DNA from: Rotaria macrura | Lineage: Eukaryota > Rotifera > Eurotatoria > Philodinida > Philodinidae | Assembly (NCBI GenBank): GCA_900239685.1 | Contig: OENT01000274.1 | Span: 62,001-126,000, forward strand | DNA length: 64,000 bases | Direction: 5' to 3' | Shown: positions 51,253 through 63,900 of the stretch, one piece after another | Position numbering within the stretch: position 1 is the first letter of the stretch | How the letters are laid out: every line of letters begins with the position of its first letter | The notes under the pieces: generated by a model | The model's database searches: none | What the model saw: only the letters and a program-made list of their open reading frames with translations | What the model was told of the DNA's origin: nothing | Translations under genes and position numbers: made by a program

Positions 51253-52236
51253 ATGGCGGACCAAACCCAAAAAGCGCAAGTTCTGTATAACGTCGCATTG
51301 ATAGATTTCCCGATCGTTATGCAGATAATGAAATTAATTTAGAAGAATATTTAGAAGGATTATCATTTGTTGTCGCCAAGGACAAAATAAAAAATAAAAA
51401 CTGATTGATTGTTAGATATTTTCTTCTTAGATTATTGTTCACATAAAATGATTAAAAACATAGTTTTCGACATTAGTCAGACATACCGTGCTTGTTTTGG
51501 ATCGGTTTGACACAGGTGAAAAAAAGAAAACCGAATCCGAGAGTTTGCTTATCGACCGCTGGTCTTAATACGAAGTAAATAATATTTCATGAAAAACATA
51601 CTATGTATAAAACTTTATTCAAAATACAGCAGAGCCTCATAATCAGTTATTTTGAAAAGAGCGATGGTCGCAACATTACACTATCCGTATGAAGGTAATT
51701 TAATTGATCGTGTAACGTATCTCGACAGCCTTCATTTCTATGTGGCTTCGAAGAATCAATAAAATGGGTTCAAGAACTGATGAATTTTTCCATCCAAGAG
51801 GTAGGATTTCTTTTATGATACATTCTCAAAATATATGTTTGAAAATAGGCCATGATTGAATTCTTCATAAACTACTTGTTTGTATTATGTACAGGTTAAT
51901 GAAACTAGTCAACATACATCATGCGTATATTGTATTCATCTACTAATGATAATCGATTACCGTTCGATAGCCATTTTATAATCTCTCAAACTGTATTCAT
52001 ATAGTTTCACGGTACTTTACAAGTGCTAAAACTGATATGAAAATATCGAGGAAAAATTCTGATCAGTCAAAGAAACCATGAGAATACTGTTCTCGACACA
52101 CAGATTTGAAACGTTTAACACTGGGACTTAGTATCTTGGATATTGGAATGGTATCAGTATTATCCTGGATGTAGATGATGACAAAGATCATACCTACACT
52201 CACATCCTACTCAAGAAACTATATGGGAAGCAATAA
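51253..52236 (+). pseudogene. Decayed coding relic, family unknown
   Basis: Several plus-strand stretches read as typical protein but are split by stops and frameshifts. 51291-51404 reads RRIDRFPDRYADNEINLEEY, with a stop directly upstream in frame. About 51480-51560 reads HTVLVLDRFDTGEKKKTESE. About 51643-51800 reads YFEKSDGRNITLS then FLCGFEESIKWVQEL, which could be two exons. 52107-52236 reads RFETFNTGT, a TAG, then YLGYWNGISIILDVDDDKDH. The third stretch resembles the last strand and helix of a PH-like domain, but this is weak. The density of in-frame disruptions favours a pseudogene over a gene with cryptic introns. Confidence 0.35.
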
Positions 52237-52522
52237 TAATCATTATCATTGAAGTGAAGGTAATATGTTGTGGATAGGATAACAGAAAGTCGATAAATTT
52301 TTGAAAATTCTGTGTTATTTTCGAGAGCATTCATGGAGAGCAATGGATTTCGAGTAAAAATAACAAAAGTATTTTGAAAAAGACAGGGAATAAAGTGAAC
52401 AAGCATCACATGCCGAAGATTTAAGGATAGTTAAGGTAAAAAAATGATTCTTTTTTCCGAGTGATTCTCATGAATAAGACCACCACCGAATTTTAATTCT
52501 TCTCTTAATTTCAAGCTGATTT

Positions 52523-52708
52523 TCATACCATTTCAATCATCGCGTTAGTTTCAACGCTATTCGACGTTATTTCACAATTCTCTGCTAGTGTGGTACATGA
52601 TTCGTTTATTTGGAATACTTCTTCGACTGCGTCGACTACTTTGGATTCGCAATCGCATACTTCTTCCTCCGGAAAGGTCACTTCTTCATATATTTGTGTT
52701 TGGGCCAT
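52523..52708 (-). CDS. Possible first exon of an unidentified gene
   Basis: From ATG at 52706-52708 the minus strand is open for 61 codons, rich in Glu (YEEVTFPEEEVCDCESKVVD). The frame ends at a TGA that sits inside a GTATGA donor-like site right after MIEM, so the exon may continue by splicing at 52527. No downstream exon was found. The opposite strand is also open over part of the interval, so this could be chance. Confidence 0.25.
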   Translation of the reverse strand: MAQTQIYEEVTFPEEEVCDCESKVVDAVEEVFQINESCTTLAENCEITSNSVETNAMIEMV

Positions 52709-53321
52709 GCCACAGACGGTATGAATATATATTTTGCTTTGGACGCTACGGGCTACAAAAAAAGAAGATACTCAATTAGTTCAATCATCTTAATCGACTT
52801 CTACTTTTATTAAGAAAACAAATCCAAGCTAATTCAAGACACACGTCAGTTTGCTGCTTTTATGAAGAATAAAAATCTAAAGAACTTACCAACAAGCAAA
52901 AATAAAAATAATGAATTCTTTCATATGTGTGTGTAAGTGTGCGTGTAGTCTTTTTCAAACCGAATCGTAAAGAACACACGTCTATGGTGTGGGCTTGATA
53001 AAACAAAATTTTTGTGTCCCCTATTTTTTTTAAATAAATAGAACAATAATAACGAGTACGTTTTTCTTCTTTCTCTTCTTTTTACTCATTCAGATAAAAC
53101 AGGGAAGGTGTGGATGTAAGTGACTTTGGTTACTAGTCTGAAGTTTGCTTATAGGGTTTCTTGAATTTTTTTGGGTGTGTGCTTTGATCAGAATGGTTGT
53201 GAATCTAGATATCTGGTAATAGGTTGTAACTATTTCCGTGGAAATGATCGTCAACTTTCCTCTCAATGCTCACACTTTCAACATTCTCTTGGCTGATGAA
53301 AGTTCGGAGACATACAAGTAA

Positions 53322-53370
53322 AAAAGTGTTTTGAAATTTTTTTCGGGCGACAATATTTCAAAACACTTTT
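53322..53370. repeat. Hairpin with 16-bp perfect arms
   Basis: AAAAGTGTTTTGAAAT (53322-53337) and its exact reverse complement (53355-53370) are separated by 17 bases. It lies about 255 bp past the stop codon of the minus-strand gene at 53623, possibly in its 3' UTR. It could be a MITE end pair, a structured UTR element or a small-RNA hairpin. The stem is short for a miRNA precursor. Confidence 0.85.
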
Positions 53371-53622
53371 CTTACGCTTTCGGAAATCTAATCGTACTTT
53401 CAGACACTACTGAAGTATAAGAGAAAACTAATATTGCCAAAGAACATGTTGTATGGTATCGATAAAAATTTTTCAAGATGCATTTTCAATTATCAGATGG
53501 TTTTCGAATTAGAACTTGACCATTCGAAAAATTTGCAGATTTTCAAATAATATCTTTTGTCACAAAGAAATCCGAAGGTTGTTTCTAGATCTATTTCATT
53601 GTAGTAAGCTCTTTAAATTCTG

Positions 53623-53937
53623 TTAGTTCTCATCATCATAGAAAGCAGCTATGTCATAAACATCAATCTTACTTAATGACGATCATAATAAAAAAAAAGG
53701 TTCTCTGGATTGAACTAACGTATGTACGCGATCATCAAGTTCAGCGATATAATCTCTTGTTCTTGTTGTTGGTGGCTTCTCTATTATTGAATGAATAGTA
53801 AATCTTATTCTCATTGTACTACTGGGTAATTGAGTGTATACCTCATTTTCTTCGCCCACATCCATAGCACATGTGCTTAGATATTTGGATGCTGATAATA
53901 AATTTTTGTTGACATACCGGTCAAATAATTGAAGAGC
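53623..53937 (-). CDS. Last two exons of an unidentified gene
   Basis: Exon 53728-53937 follows a TTTAACATAG acceptor and encodes 70 residues in phase 0 (ALQLFDRYVNKNLLSASKYL, then MRIRFTIHSIIEKPPTTRTR). A GTACAT donor and a 60-bp intron (53668-53727) lead to exon 53623-53667, which adds IDVYDIAAFYDDEN and stops at TAA. The clean phase and short intron match the other genes here, so the exons are probably real. The start and upstream exons were not found. The minus-strand frame opposite 54052-54211 is one possibility. I do not recognise the family. The acidic C-terminus suggests an intracellular protein. Confidence 0.5.
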
Positions 53938-54051
53938 CTATGTTAAACTGCCTGCAGTTATACAAGGATTATTTTCACTTGTGAATTACACAAAACATGA
54001 ATTCTTCATTAGGATTTAGAAGTTGAATTGTTTTTTATCAAAATATCATAG

Positions 54052-54211
54052 GAACTTTTTTCTTCATGCAAGACAATCGGTAGCTGATTATACTTTACGG
54101 CACCGCCAAGGATCAGCGCTCTCATCTGGGGAAAGTTTAGACTTCGAAACGGACAGAGACCGTTTCGAAAATTGGAATTGTGTCATCAATAAATTATCAA
54201 ACTTGTTGTAA
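54052..54211 (+). CDS. Possible terminal exon, uncertain
   Basis: After an ATCATAG acceptor-like site the plus strand is open to TAA at 54209-54211 and reads HARQSVADYTLRHRQGSALS followed by DRFENWNCVINKLSNLL. It is less AT-rich than its surroundings. It contains a hairpin (54143-54169). No partner exon was found, and the minus strand is also open here, so it may be a relic or a chance frame. Confidence 0.25.
54143..54169. repeat. Hairpin with 10-bp perfect arms
   Basis: TTCGAAACGG (54143-54152), a seven-base loop, and CCGTTTCGAA (54160-54169). It sits inside the uncertain exon at 54052-54211. Confidence 0.85.
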
Positions 54212-57049
54212 ACTATGAGAGGAGTGATATAAACCTCGATTTTTCTCCCCACACATGATGAAATAAAAGTATGCCGACGAATTTCATCCAAACGGAACAG
54301 TTTTTTTACGTTTTTACATTTCATTTTTGTCTGAAAAATAGCCGGAGGGTTTGATGAGATTTTATTGTATGAATAAAACAAGCATACTGATGAGACAAGG
54401 TAGTTTTTATCATATATCAAAGAAAAGATCAGTTTTAACTGCACAGTTTGAAATGGTGAGTTTTGAAACCTTCCACTCCATAAATTAAAGGAAATATGAA
54501 ATTTCGTAACAAAATGAAATTCAGTAACGACAGATATTTTAAGCTTTTTTATTTGATGAAGGAAAAGTGGATCAGACGCGACCTGATATTCTAGCAGGTT
54601 GTTAGCAACTTAACAACTTTTGAATGCAACATTCATTTGAATTTTTCACTCCATCGTATAAAAATGCTTTACTATTGATTACTCTAAAACAGATAAAATT
54701 TTTTGAAATTTCCTAACGGTTACTATGTTTTGGATAACTCTGCTGCAGTTAAAGAGAGATAGATGAAATTTTTACGGGTGATAGATCTAAACGAGCTCTA
54801 TTTGTGATAAAAATTTCCATAAGGTTAGTTGCACCACAAACAATTTACGAAGACTACAATCTCAAAAATTGAAATTTCGTAACCCTTGGCCGTGTCGTTT
54901 AATGATATTTTCGATACCGAGTTCGGTAATATTCACTTGTGACAAGAGCTGATACGTATAGATTATCAATTACGGTTTGAATCAATTATCATACGACACC
55001 AAGGATATAGATATGGATTATTTTCATAGAGCATAATTGCAATAAGAATCAATGATTCAAGAAAATCTTTCTAGGTCGCCTCTGGCTATATTCTGGTTCT
55101 CTGTGTGATACTTTCCTTTTGCACCATTGTATCCATAGAGGCTAAACAACTACAAATAGACAAAGTGATAATTGTACATATACTTCCGAATAGTCGATGG
55201 GAAAGTAAATAAAGGATTCTGTCACAATTTAGATGTAAAATTAAACATTTAAAATTATTTCAAATAGTCTCATTCCGAAAAAGTCGTTTGCAAATTGATG
55301 TCTAAATACTTGATGATGTGCACCAAATCGAATCTTACAATGGAGAAAACTATGTACAACTGAAAAGCCGCAATTTTCGACCAGTGTATAAACTGCTTTA
55401 AGTTTGTACGGAGATATTCAAGTATTCAAACAAATACAATAGTCTCGAAAACAAACATATCAATTTCAATGAACAATATATAGCTAAAAATTTGTTTTTG
55501 GAAACAAGATTAAAAATTGTTTCAATTGAATGGAAAGTCTAGTTAATCAATACTGCTACAATGAGATATGTAGAAGACGTATCAAAAAGCATATCGTACC
55601 ACAGTAATTTATACTTGATAAATTCACTAATGAAAGTACATAGGATCGAGATATTCTTCTATCGAATAGAATAACGAGAAAAATATTCAAGGAATGTTTT
55701 ATCTATCGCTGATTAACATTGACCACTAATATTCACATTGATTGATCTCATATACAACGGAATCAGTGATAAGGGAATTCTTATATAGTTGAGTATCATA
55801 TGAGAAACTAAATCGATAAGATTGATTTAGGTGATCGAACTCGTCAACCTTGACTATGTTTTGAAGGGCAAAGCCTTTTCATATGCTGAGTCTTAGACTA
55901 AAGTATTTTATTTAGATCTTTTCATATTGTATTAAATTCAATGATATTCTATGTGATGTTGATTTAAAATACAGCACATCTGAGATAATCATTTAATTGC
56001 AAGCTACCAAAATCAATTATCTATACCATCGAATATCTATGAAATTAGATTGAGATACATTGATGTACTATTCGACTGGAATTTTGAACAAGACGTGAAA
56101 TCGATTTAAAGTATTTAAAATTGATAGCTTATTAACATTGATTCAATTCTACTACTGCAAAATCATTCAACAGTTTTCTTCGACAGAAAAAAAACAGAAA
56201 GATTCTTTTTATTCGTGAATCTATAATGTACTCTAGAAGATCAATTTAGATATGGCTAGTATCATTTTTCATCTATCGAGTTACGTAGCCAATAGGCTAT
56301 ATATTATTTGCGTGATTGTCATTCTCAAAAATAAACGAAGTTAATTGATTTGACTATGTACTAACGTTTTAAAGACATGCAAAATCTCCATGAAGAAAAA
56401 TTATCATCGACAATCATATTAGCTTTCAATTTAACTGTACAATCGCGTGAATCCAGCAGACACGGCACCTAATATAACCAAATATTTTTGTTAATATGAT
56501 AGATGATTCTTTGTCTAGTCTTGTATTTAACTTGATATCATCTATTATTATAGTTTCTCTTTTGTTTTTTTTCTTCTCTAAATAACAGATCCGCCTTCAT
56601 TTAAATGAGAATTCATCTATCGTTAAAATGAGATATATATATACATATAAAAGTGCAATAATTCACTTTTTGATTAAGTGTGAAAATAAGCCTCGCTTCT
56701 AACAAATACAACTGACAGCCGACATATAATCATTAATGTGAAAAAGATTAAAAAAAGAGAAACGTACATTATTTCAGGTGTGTAATCCTCATTATCATTG
56801 ATGATGATAATATACCCGTTTGTTTCTGTCTATAAATGGGAACGAAGTAATAATTGACTTTCAACGCTTTAAAATACAAAACGAGATACGCATCATGAAT
56901 ATATGCATGCGGTGGGGCGGTTTTTCTTTTGTGTTGTCTTTCAGTTGAAATTCTGTAGTGTAGATCGTTTAAATCGATAGATGAAAAATGCTACGCATTT
57001 ATGTAAGTCGATACCAATATACATATGTAAACATTCATTCAAAGTCGAC

Positions 57050-57052
57050 ACT

Positions 57053-57085
<33 letters not shown>

Positions 57086-57087
57086 TT
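57050..57087. repeat. (CA)n(TA)n microsatellite
   Basis: A CACACA run passes directly into a TATATA run, a compound dinucleotide repeat. The open frame across it is an artefact of the repeat. Confidence 0.9.
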
Positions 57088-57895
57088 ATGTGCATACATA
57101 CAGGTACCTATGCATGGTTGGATTAGGCAAAAAAGAACGAGAGCTCACTGCAATGATTGAGAGTAATATGAAACACATTCAAAGTAGTTTCATCAAGTGT
57201 TTGTATACGTATACAAATGGTATTAGTGAAGGTAAATTGAACCACAAGTGCATTGATTGATCGTATCTAACTTAGTCTCCTTTAGATGTCATGTATGCAA
57301 ATTTTCATTTTCATTTTTTTTTCTCTTATTCGTCTTTCTCATCTTTCATGCATTATTTGACACGTAGTATTTTTATACAATATGCATGTTTTTTTTTGTC
57401 GTTCTCGTTTCAATCGCTTGTTTATTCGATAGTGTGGAGAAAAACTAAATGACTAAGGTCAATATTCACTAATTGTTATTCGTGATATATATTTAAAAAC
57501 AAAAAAAGAAAGCAACATATTTCAATTTGTGATCTCATTCGATAAAGCAAGATTGTATCAATCTATCGTCTTTCTTGATAGATTTAGAAAAAAATTCATT
57601 ATATGTAGATGTTTACTCATTGATAAATGTTATGCATATGATGTAATATCGAAGACGAGAAATGTGTTTGACTCAATTTATTTTGTAATTGATTTGTGTT
57701 GTACATGTTGTCAGATGTTAGAACTATTGTATGATGCTGATACAAGTAAAAAGAAACATAAATCGAATATCTTTTTAGATAAAAATCTCAAGAGAACTGA
57801 TAGAAGGAAAAATTTGTTTGTTTCTTGACGGTAAACTGCTTTGTTTTATCTAAGCTACTTCACACCATGTTGAAAAGAAAAGAAAAAGATAGTTA

Positions 57896-57911
57896 CAGGG
57901 TCATGACCCTG
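57896..57911. promoter_or_regulatory. Perfect palindrome CAGGGTCATGACCCTG
   Basis: A 16-bp perfect palindrome that contains GGGTCA and TGACCC half-sites facing each other with no spacer. This is the IR0 arrangement of nuclear-receptor elements (RGGTCA half-sites). It lies about 820 bp upstream of the cadherin ATG. The palindrome is certain. A regulatory role is only inferred. Confidence 0.4.
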
Positions 57912-58641
57912 CTCCTCTTCTTCTTCTTCTGAAGTTGAAACAAACCCATTCAAATTTCATTGCACGCCATAGGATAATGATGACACTAATGATTATTAAC
58001 ATTTTAAAGAAGACAGGTATTTTATTCAAATAGATGGAAATAGCAGAAGTTATGAAACATGCATTATCATCATTGGTGATTAACTGACCTAAGCGAAGAT
58101 GATCTTGAGTCGGAGCGCATGTGTATGTCTGTATGTCTGTGTGTATTTTCGTATGTCGTTTTCTCGTGGGAGTCATTTGGCTGATGGACAACACTTATGC
58201 ATAGTAGTTCATGCCGAGATTTAGCCTGATGAAATGATAGTTCATCTATTTATTCATTCACACATTTTTGCATGAATTCATACAATTATTCATGAATATT
58301 AGCAAGGCGTTTCCCACACATAGTGTTACTCTTTATTTTTCGTCTAATACGTGCAGGTGTAATCGCGTGTTCTACTTTATGAACATATGCATACACACAT
58401 CTATTGTATCGTTGAAATGAACTGCTCAGATTGATCTAATTGATCGTATATAGCAACAATTTCTCGTTAGGATATCCTACTGTGCCGAGATAATTATTCT
58501 TTTTCCTTCTTTAAGACAGATGAAATTCGACAATTTGACTGTCCATAGTAGTACTGGTCTCGTACGAAAGAAGGTAATTCATCATTCTCTCACTCTCTGT
58601 ATCGACCATTGGGCGTTAACGAGCGAGAGAGAAAAGAGGGA

Positions 58642-58668
58642 CACAGAGAGAGAGAGAGAGAGAGAGGG
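58642..58668. repeat. (GA)n repeat in cadherin 5' flank
   Basis: An AGAGAG run about 60 bp upstream of the cadherin start. GA runs can bind GAGA-type factors in other invertebrates, but simple slippage is enough to explain it. Confidence 0.8.
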
Positions 58669-58729
58669 ACAGGGAGAATAATTTTTTTCTTATTCTCTTC
58701 GTTGTCTGCTCATTCGTCATCATTTCTAG

Positions 58730-60895
58730 ATGATCATGCATCTACTCTACATCCTTTTACTGCTTCTTCCTACACTAATTGAATCTGGTCACCAAGAAAT
58801 ATTTCTAAATGAAGAAACTCCTATTAATACTGTTATATTTGATTTGAATACATTATCACAATCATCAGTTAAATATCAATTATTAGAAAGCTCACCGTTA
58901 CTGTCATTTAATTCAACAACAAATCTCATATCGATATCGAAACGTATTGATCGTGATACATTGTGTCCGTATGATGATACATGTTCTAACTGCCGCGAAA
59001 CAATTAATTTCTATGATATGTCTAATCATAAAATTCTTTCATTAGTATTCAATATTAAGGATATTAATGATAATTCACCGATATTTAGTTCGAATACATA
59101 TTCTATCTCACTGACAGAAAATAATATTCCTGGCATAAAAATACGTTTATCCAAAGCAGAAGATATCGATTGTTTTATGAACGGCGTACATCTGTATGAA
59201 TTGACTTATGTTCTTCATGGCCATGTTATGATATCATCAATAAATCTTCTTCAACACCAACAACAACAAAAACAAAATCAAACAATAAATCAACCATTTT
59301 ATTTATATTATGATTCGTATTCTGATTTATATCTGATTATTAATCAAACACTTGACCGTGAATTACAAAATGAATATATATTTACAATAACCGCAAATGA
59401 TTATTCACATACAGTCTCAACTAAATTGGTATTAACTGTTCTTGATGTTAATGATCATATAGCTCGCTTTTCTCAACCAGTTTATTCTATTAATATTACC
59501 CATACAACACCACCAGGAACAATCGTATTAAAATTAACTGCACATGATCCTGATTTAGAACATAATGCACATATTTATTATTCATTACTTTCAGTTGATG
59601 GATCAAATAATAAAAATGATCTATTCCAAATAAACTCTCGTACAGGTGAGTTAAGTCTTCTAACCAATTTAACTCAATATGACTGGAAAAAAAATTTCAA
59701 ATTAATTATTGGTGCATCCGATGGTTCACACAATGCTATACCAGCACTAACAACTGTCTATATAAATTTAATTCAAAAATCAACTATTTCAATAACATTT
59801 GGTTCAAATCGTATTTCGACAAACACGTCCGAAGTCTATATTGAAGAAAATTCACCTAACGCAACATTTATAGCATATATAACATCGGATGAAAATCTAG
59901 AAATCTCATCTGACAATGTTCATAGAGGTTTTTTTATTCAAAAAATATCAGAAAATTCTTTAACATTATTGACAGATCGAATCTATGATAGAGAACATCG
60001 TTCATCCTATGATGTTTTCATACGTAGTGGAAATAATAATCGATCATTTCGTATCATCGTGACCGATGTCAATGATTGTAAACCAGTATGGAATACATCG
60101 TCGATAGATATTAATATAGAATCAAAATTAATTCATTTCATATTGAATGCAAGTGATGCTGATGAAAATCTCAATGGAAAAGTTGGTTATCGAAAAACAG
60201 GTGATATATGGCCAACATGGGTTGATGTAGTTGAAAATAGATTAATTATTAATTGTACAAATGAAACAGATAATAGCTGTTGGTCGGATCTAATCGATGA
60301 TGATATATACATTGATGTTGAAGCGTACGATTTTGGAAAACCTGAATTATCAGGAACTATAAAAATACGCTTGTATCATAGTTTAAGTCGAAATATGCTT
60401 AAAAACTATCAATATTTAATTATGGGCATAGCATTTTTATTAGGAACATTATTGGTTTTATTAGTATTATCGATATGTGTGTGCTGTCGACGAAGCAGAA
60501 AACCAACACAAGATGTATCCGATGATAATAGTACACAGCAAAAAATTATTCCAATATCATCATCGGAACAAAGTTCATCAGCCGATTCACTTTATGGATC
60601 AGACAAATCAGATAATATTACACTTGAAACAGCAGCTAGTTGTCATTTAGTAAGTAGTTTTTATTTTAACAGTGGATATCATTCGGTATTTTATTTTTAT
60701 TAGGATATGTTTCTTTTTTCACCAAAACGTGGTGTGATATTAACTGATTTACCGTATCAATATTCATTTATGAATAAGGCAACAAATCCACCAGATGCTT
60801 TAACAAATAAACTTTTTCATTCAATACAAAATGATCTTTCATTACTAACTGATTCAAAACAAGATATTATTGTAAATCGTGGAACATACGTTTAA
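58730..60895 (+). CDS. Cadherin (short, protocadherin-like), 2 exons
   Basis: Exon 1 is 58730-60649 and exon 2 is 60704-60895, joined by a 54-bp intron, giving 703 residues. A signal peptide (HLLYILLLLLPTLIESG, 4-20) precedes about five cadherin repeats. Calcium-linker motifs are DINDNSP (111-117), DVNDH (239-243), DVNDC (446-450) and DADENLNG (476-483). Only the first keeps the full DxNDN core. A single TM spans 562-586, followed by CCRRSR and a Ser-rich cytoplasmic tail (SSADSLYGSDKSD). No catenin-binding motif is evident. Such proteins mediate calcium-dependent homophilic adhesion at the cell surface. A TTTCTAG acceptor abuts the ATG exactly, so a 5' UTR intron or trans-splicing is likely. 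Poly(A) signal AATAAA at 60897-60902, two bases past the stop. Confidence 0.9.
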
Positions 60896-60896
60896 C

Positions 60897-60902
60897 AATA
60901 AA
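60897..60902 (+). terminator. Poly(A) signal AATAAA
   Basis: The hexamer starts one base after the cadherin stop codon, predicting a very short 3' UTR. Alternative downstream sites cannot be excluded. Confidence 0.45.
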
Positions 60903-63900
60903 ACTAATCGTTATTTATTTATTTTTTCCTCCCTTTCGTGTGTGTGTGTGTAAATAGAAAGATTCGTCTTTGTCCTCCTTATAACTTGTCCCTTCTTTCT
61001 CGATCTTTGTTTTATTATTCATTATTGTAAGATTTATGCTCTTTTCAACTTGTAATGCAATACGACTTTATATGGTGATAACTTCAACAAGAATCGCTTC
61101 ATAATAATATAAATATTTACAGGAAGCATTACGTGAGTTATTTTAGAAAAGGGTCAAGGCATCTGCTTGGCATTTAATATGTTTTCGTTCGGATTCATTT
61201 CTCTTTTACTAGTTGATGAAATTCGAGAGTGTTTGTATGTCTGTGTTCATCTTAGTTTATATATATGTGTATATCCCTGAAAATGACGGATGAGGATTGA
61301 ACGACAGACATCAATTCCGCTCTATCGATTATCTTGACACAGAGTCTGGCTAACAATGATATATACATATATACATCGACATGGAGAGCAAGAAAGTGTT
61401 ATTGCGTAAAGAATATATTTTCTTTTGTAAACTATTCATTTAGTTAATATGTGTGCATATGGCATTCTTTTGGTTGTTTTGTTCGATTAGTGGAAAGAAT
61501 TTTTTTAAACATGCTGTGTTCGGCTCTAAGAACTAACCGAATAGTTACTTCTAATGATAAATTTCGTGAGTTGTAAACTATTTATTTTCCGCATCATGGT
61601 TCAATGCAAAGTGTCTGTGTTCATGTCATGGGAAAGATATGCCTCATGCTGTCTCTAATTGTACAGTTTGAAATTCTTCGACAACGATCCATAGACGTTT
61701 TATCTCGTCTCTTTTCTCTTCATTTTCTTAGCGGCAAATTGGCACGCACGATTATCTCATCAGACTGATCATTCATTCACTTGCTTGGACATTCCCTTCC
61801 GATGAGGTTCGTTCTCGCCGTAGCATTCTTTCTTCTTCTTTTCACTTCCCGACGGGCATCAACTAAAGAGCTGAACTTATTCACATCTGCCCGCACTTTT
61901 TTTGTCTTTATTATTTCGAGAAACCTCCAACTGAGATCTGATTAAATGAGCATACCAACAGCTGCACAATCAAATGTTGTTAATAGTGTATTATGAATCT
62001 GCAATTGAATTGTATGTGTCTCGTCCACGACAAAACAAAAAAGAAAAATAAATGTATATAACTGACTTCCCTATTTGTGTATACACAAGAGAGAGGCGAG
62101 AGAGAGAGAGAGAAGAAGAGACCATAGAAATGTTTTGTAGAATGATCAATTAGATGTAGAAAGCAAGAAAAATAGTGTGCTCTTGTACATCCTCTTGACG
62201 AAAAAAAATATTCTAGTGTATATTGTATAGTTTGAGGGTACAAAACGTTGTCTTCAGACTCAAATATGAGATTGAGATTAAGTTGTCATTATTTAAACAT
62301 TGATCATAGCCTCTAGGCAAGTCAAGCTTAACGGCAACTATAATCTTCTTTAGTGAATTTGTCCGTTGGGTGCCATGTTCAACTAAAAATATATACTGAC
62401 AAGAAATAATTAGTTGTAATTAGCTAAAAATTTTGTTTATTTGATCAGTTGTCGACTGGAAAAGCATCTGTTCTATAAACGAGCAAGGAATCGAAGGTTA
62501 CACACATGGAGTAATCAACAATTTATTTTTTTGTTGCAATACTATTTCCGATTAATGGAACATGTATGCTTGTGCACTTTTAGTATGTCTTAATGAATAA
62601 TAATGTCACCTGTTGCATGATAATCATGTACATAGTAGATTATTGGAAAAATAATGAATGAATATTTTCTGAGGTTTTTTTCCTATCGACGATACATATT
62701 TCTCTTTTTCAAGGAAATCTCTAAGACAGTTGGTAAACATTTGTCACTAAACAAATGCGAACTAAGTTCAAAGTCATGATTGTGTAACATAGAATTGAAT
62801 TATTTCTACTTCACGGCGTCAACATTTGAGTATCAATGTCTAATATGAGAAAACGAGAAAAGAATGACATACGACTAATTTGAATAATCAATAAAGAATG
62901 TGTCGATTGATGATTAAAGAGACGACGACTACTTGTTCAATATGCATTGTAATCCATGTTGAAAAGAACACGATATAAGAACGTGAGAATTGAAAATCTC
63001 ATCAAACATGATTTGATCTCATTGCATGTTTACAATGAATGTTTGAATGATGATTACATATTAATATACATATATTATCAATAAAATTTATCTAGATAAA
63101 CAAAATACATAATTTGAATATTTTCTATCGATAGAGAATCGATAGGCTAGGAAGATAGTGGTATGCAATATAATGTTGATTATGCAGATAGAACAATTTA
63201 TTATTCTCTGTATGTAACACTTCACTTGATGAAGTGAGTAACGGTCTTGCAAATGTTGATCTATCTGTTAAATTTGTCAATAAAAAAAAACGATGATAAC
63301 CATCAGGGGATTTCTCTGTATCATAGAATGTGTAACTTCAGGTCAATGGCTGTCATTCGTATAACATAGTTATGATAAACTATTGACAAATACACTTGTG
63401 ACTATAGAGTATGAACGGAAAGTGGCAACATGTTGCGATAAGATAGACTCTTTGATCGGTAGATTGAAATAAGTGGAAACTGCAGGAATCATTTTTAATT
63501 TTAGGAAATAAAAATAAAAACATTAGAGACTTGTTCTTTATTTTATTCAATCGAATGACGTCATCACATAATAGTTTCTTTTCAATATTGAAATTGATTG
63601 AATGTAGTTAGTAATTGGCATACGAACATCAACCACATAAAACTGACTATATACGTGATTCATGGAAAGCATCGCAATAACAACTACATAGATGGCCATC
63701 GAACAGGAAACTTTCTTTCTCAACATGATATAATCATGCAAATAAAAGACAGTACATTGCTTTCACCATGTTTATTTGTGATTTGGTTAAATGAGTTTTT
63801 TTTCTATCGAAATACTCGATATGTACTGCACGTCGTTAATATTAATAATTTTTTTTCGATGAACTTTAACAATGTTTCTTTATCTAAATTGATTTAATGA

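Larger units (their letters stand above)
54212..58729. other. Intergenic stretch upstream of the cadherin
   Basis: No gene is supported. The region 54490-54890 repeats the phrase GAAATTTCSTAAC three times (near 54497, 54697 and 54867). A (CA)n/(TA)n tract lies at 57050-57087, an AGAG repeat at 58645-58668 and a 16-bp palindrome at 57896-57911. The open frame at 57529-57828 (99 codons from a GTG) lacks splice-linked partners and any recognisable motif. Confidence 0.4.

Noticed and set aside
56988-57260. 90-codon frame over the CA/TA repeat
   Set aside because: The Thr-His and Tyr-Ile runs are a direct translation of the dinucleotide repeats.
57529-57828. A 99-codon open frame on the plus strand
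   Set aside because: It begins at GTG, has no linked exon or known motif, and AT-rich, Cys/Tyr-heavy composition fits chance in this background.
63547-63897. Overlapping frames on both strands near the window end
   Set aside because: Both strands are open at once, which in AT-rich DNA without splice sites points to chance.
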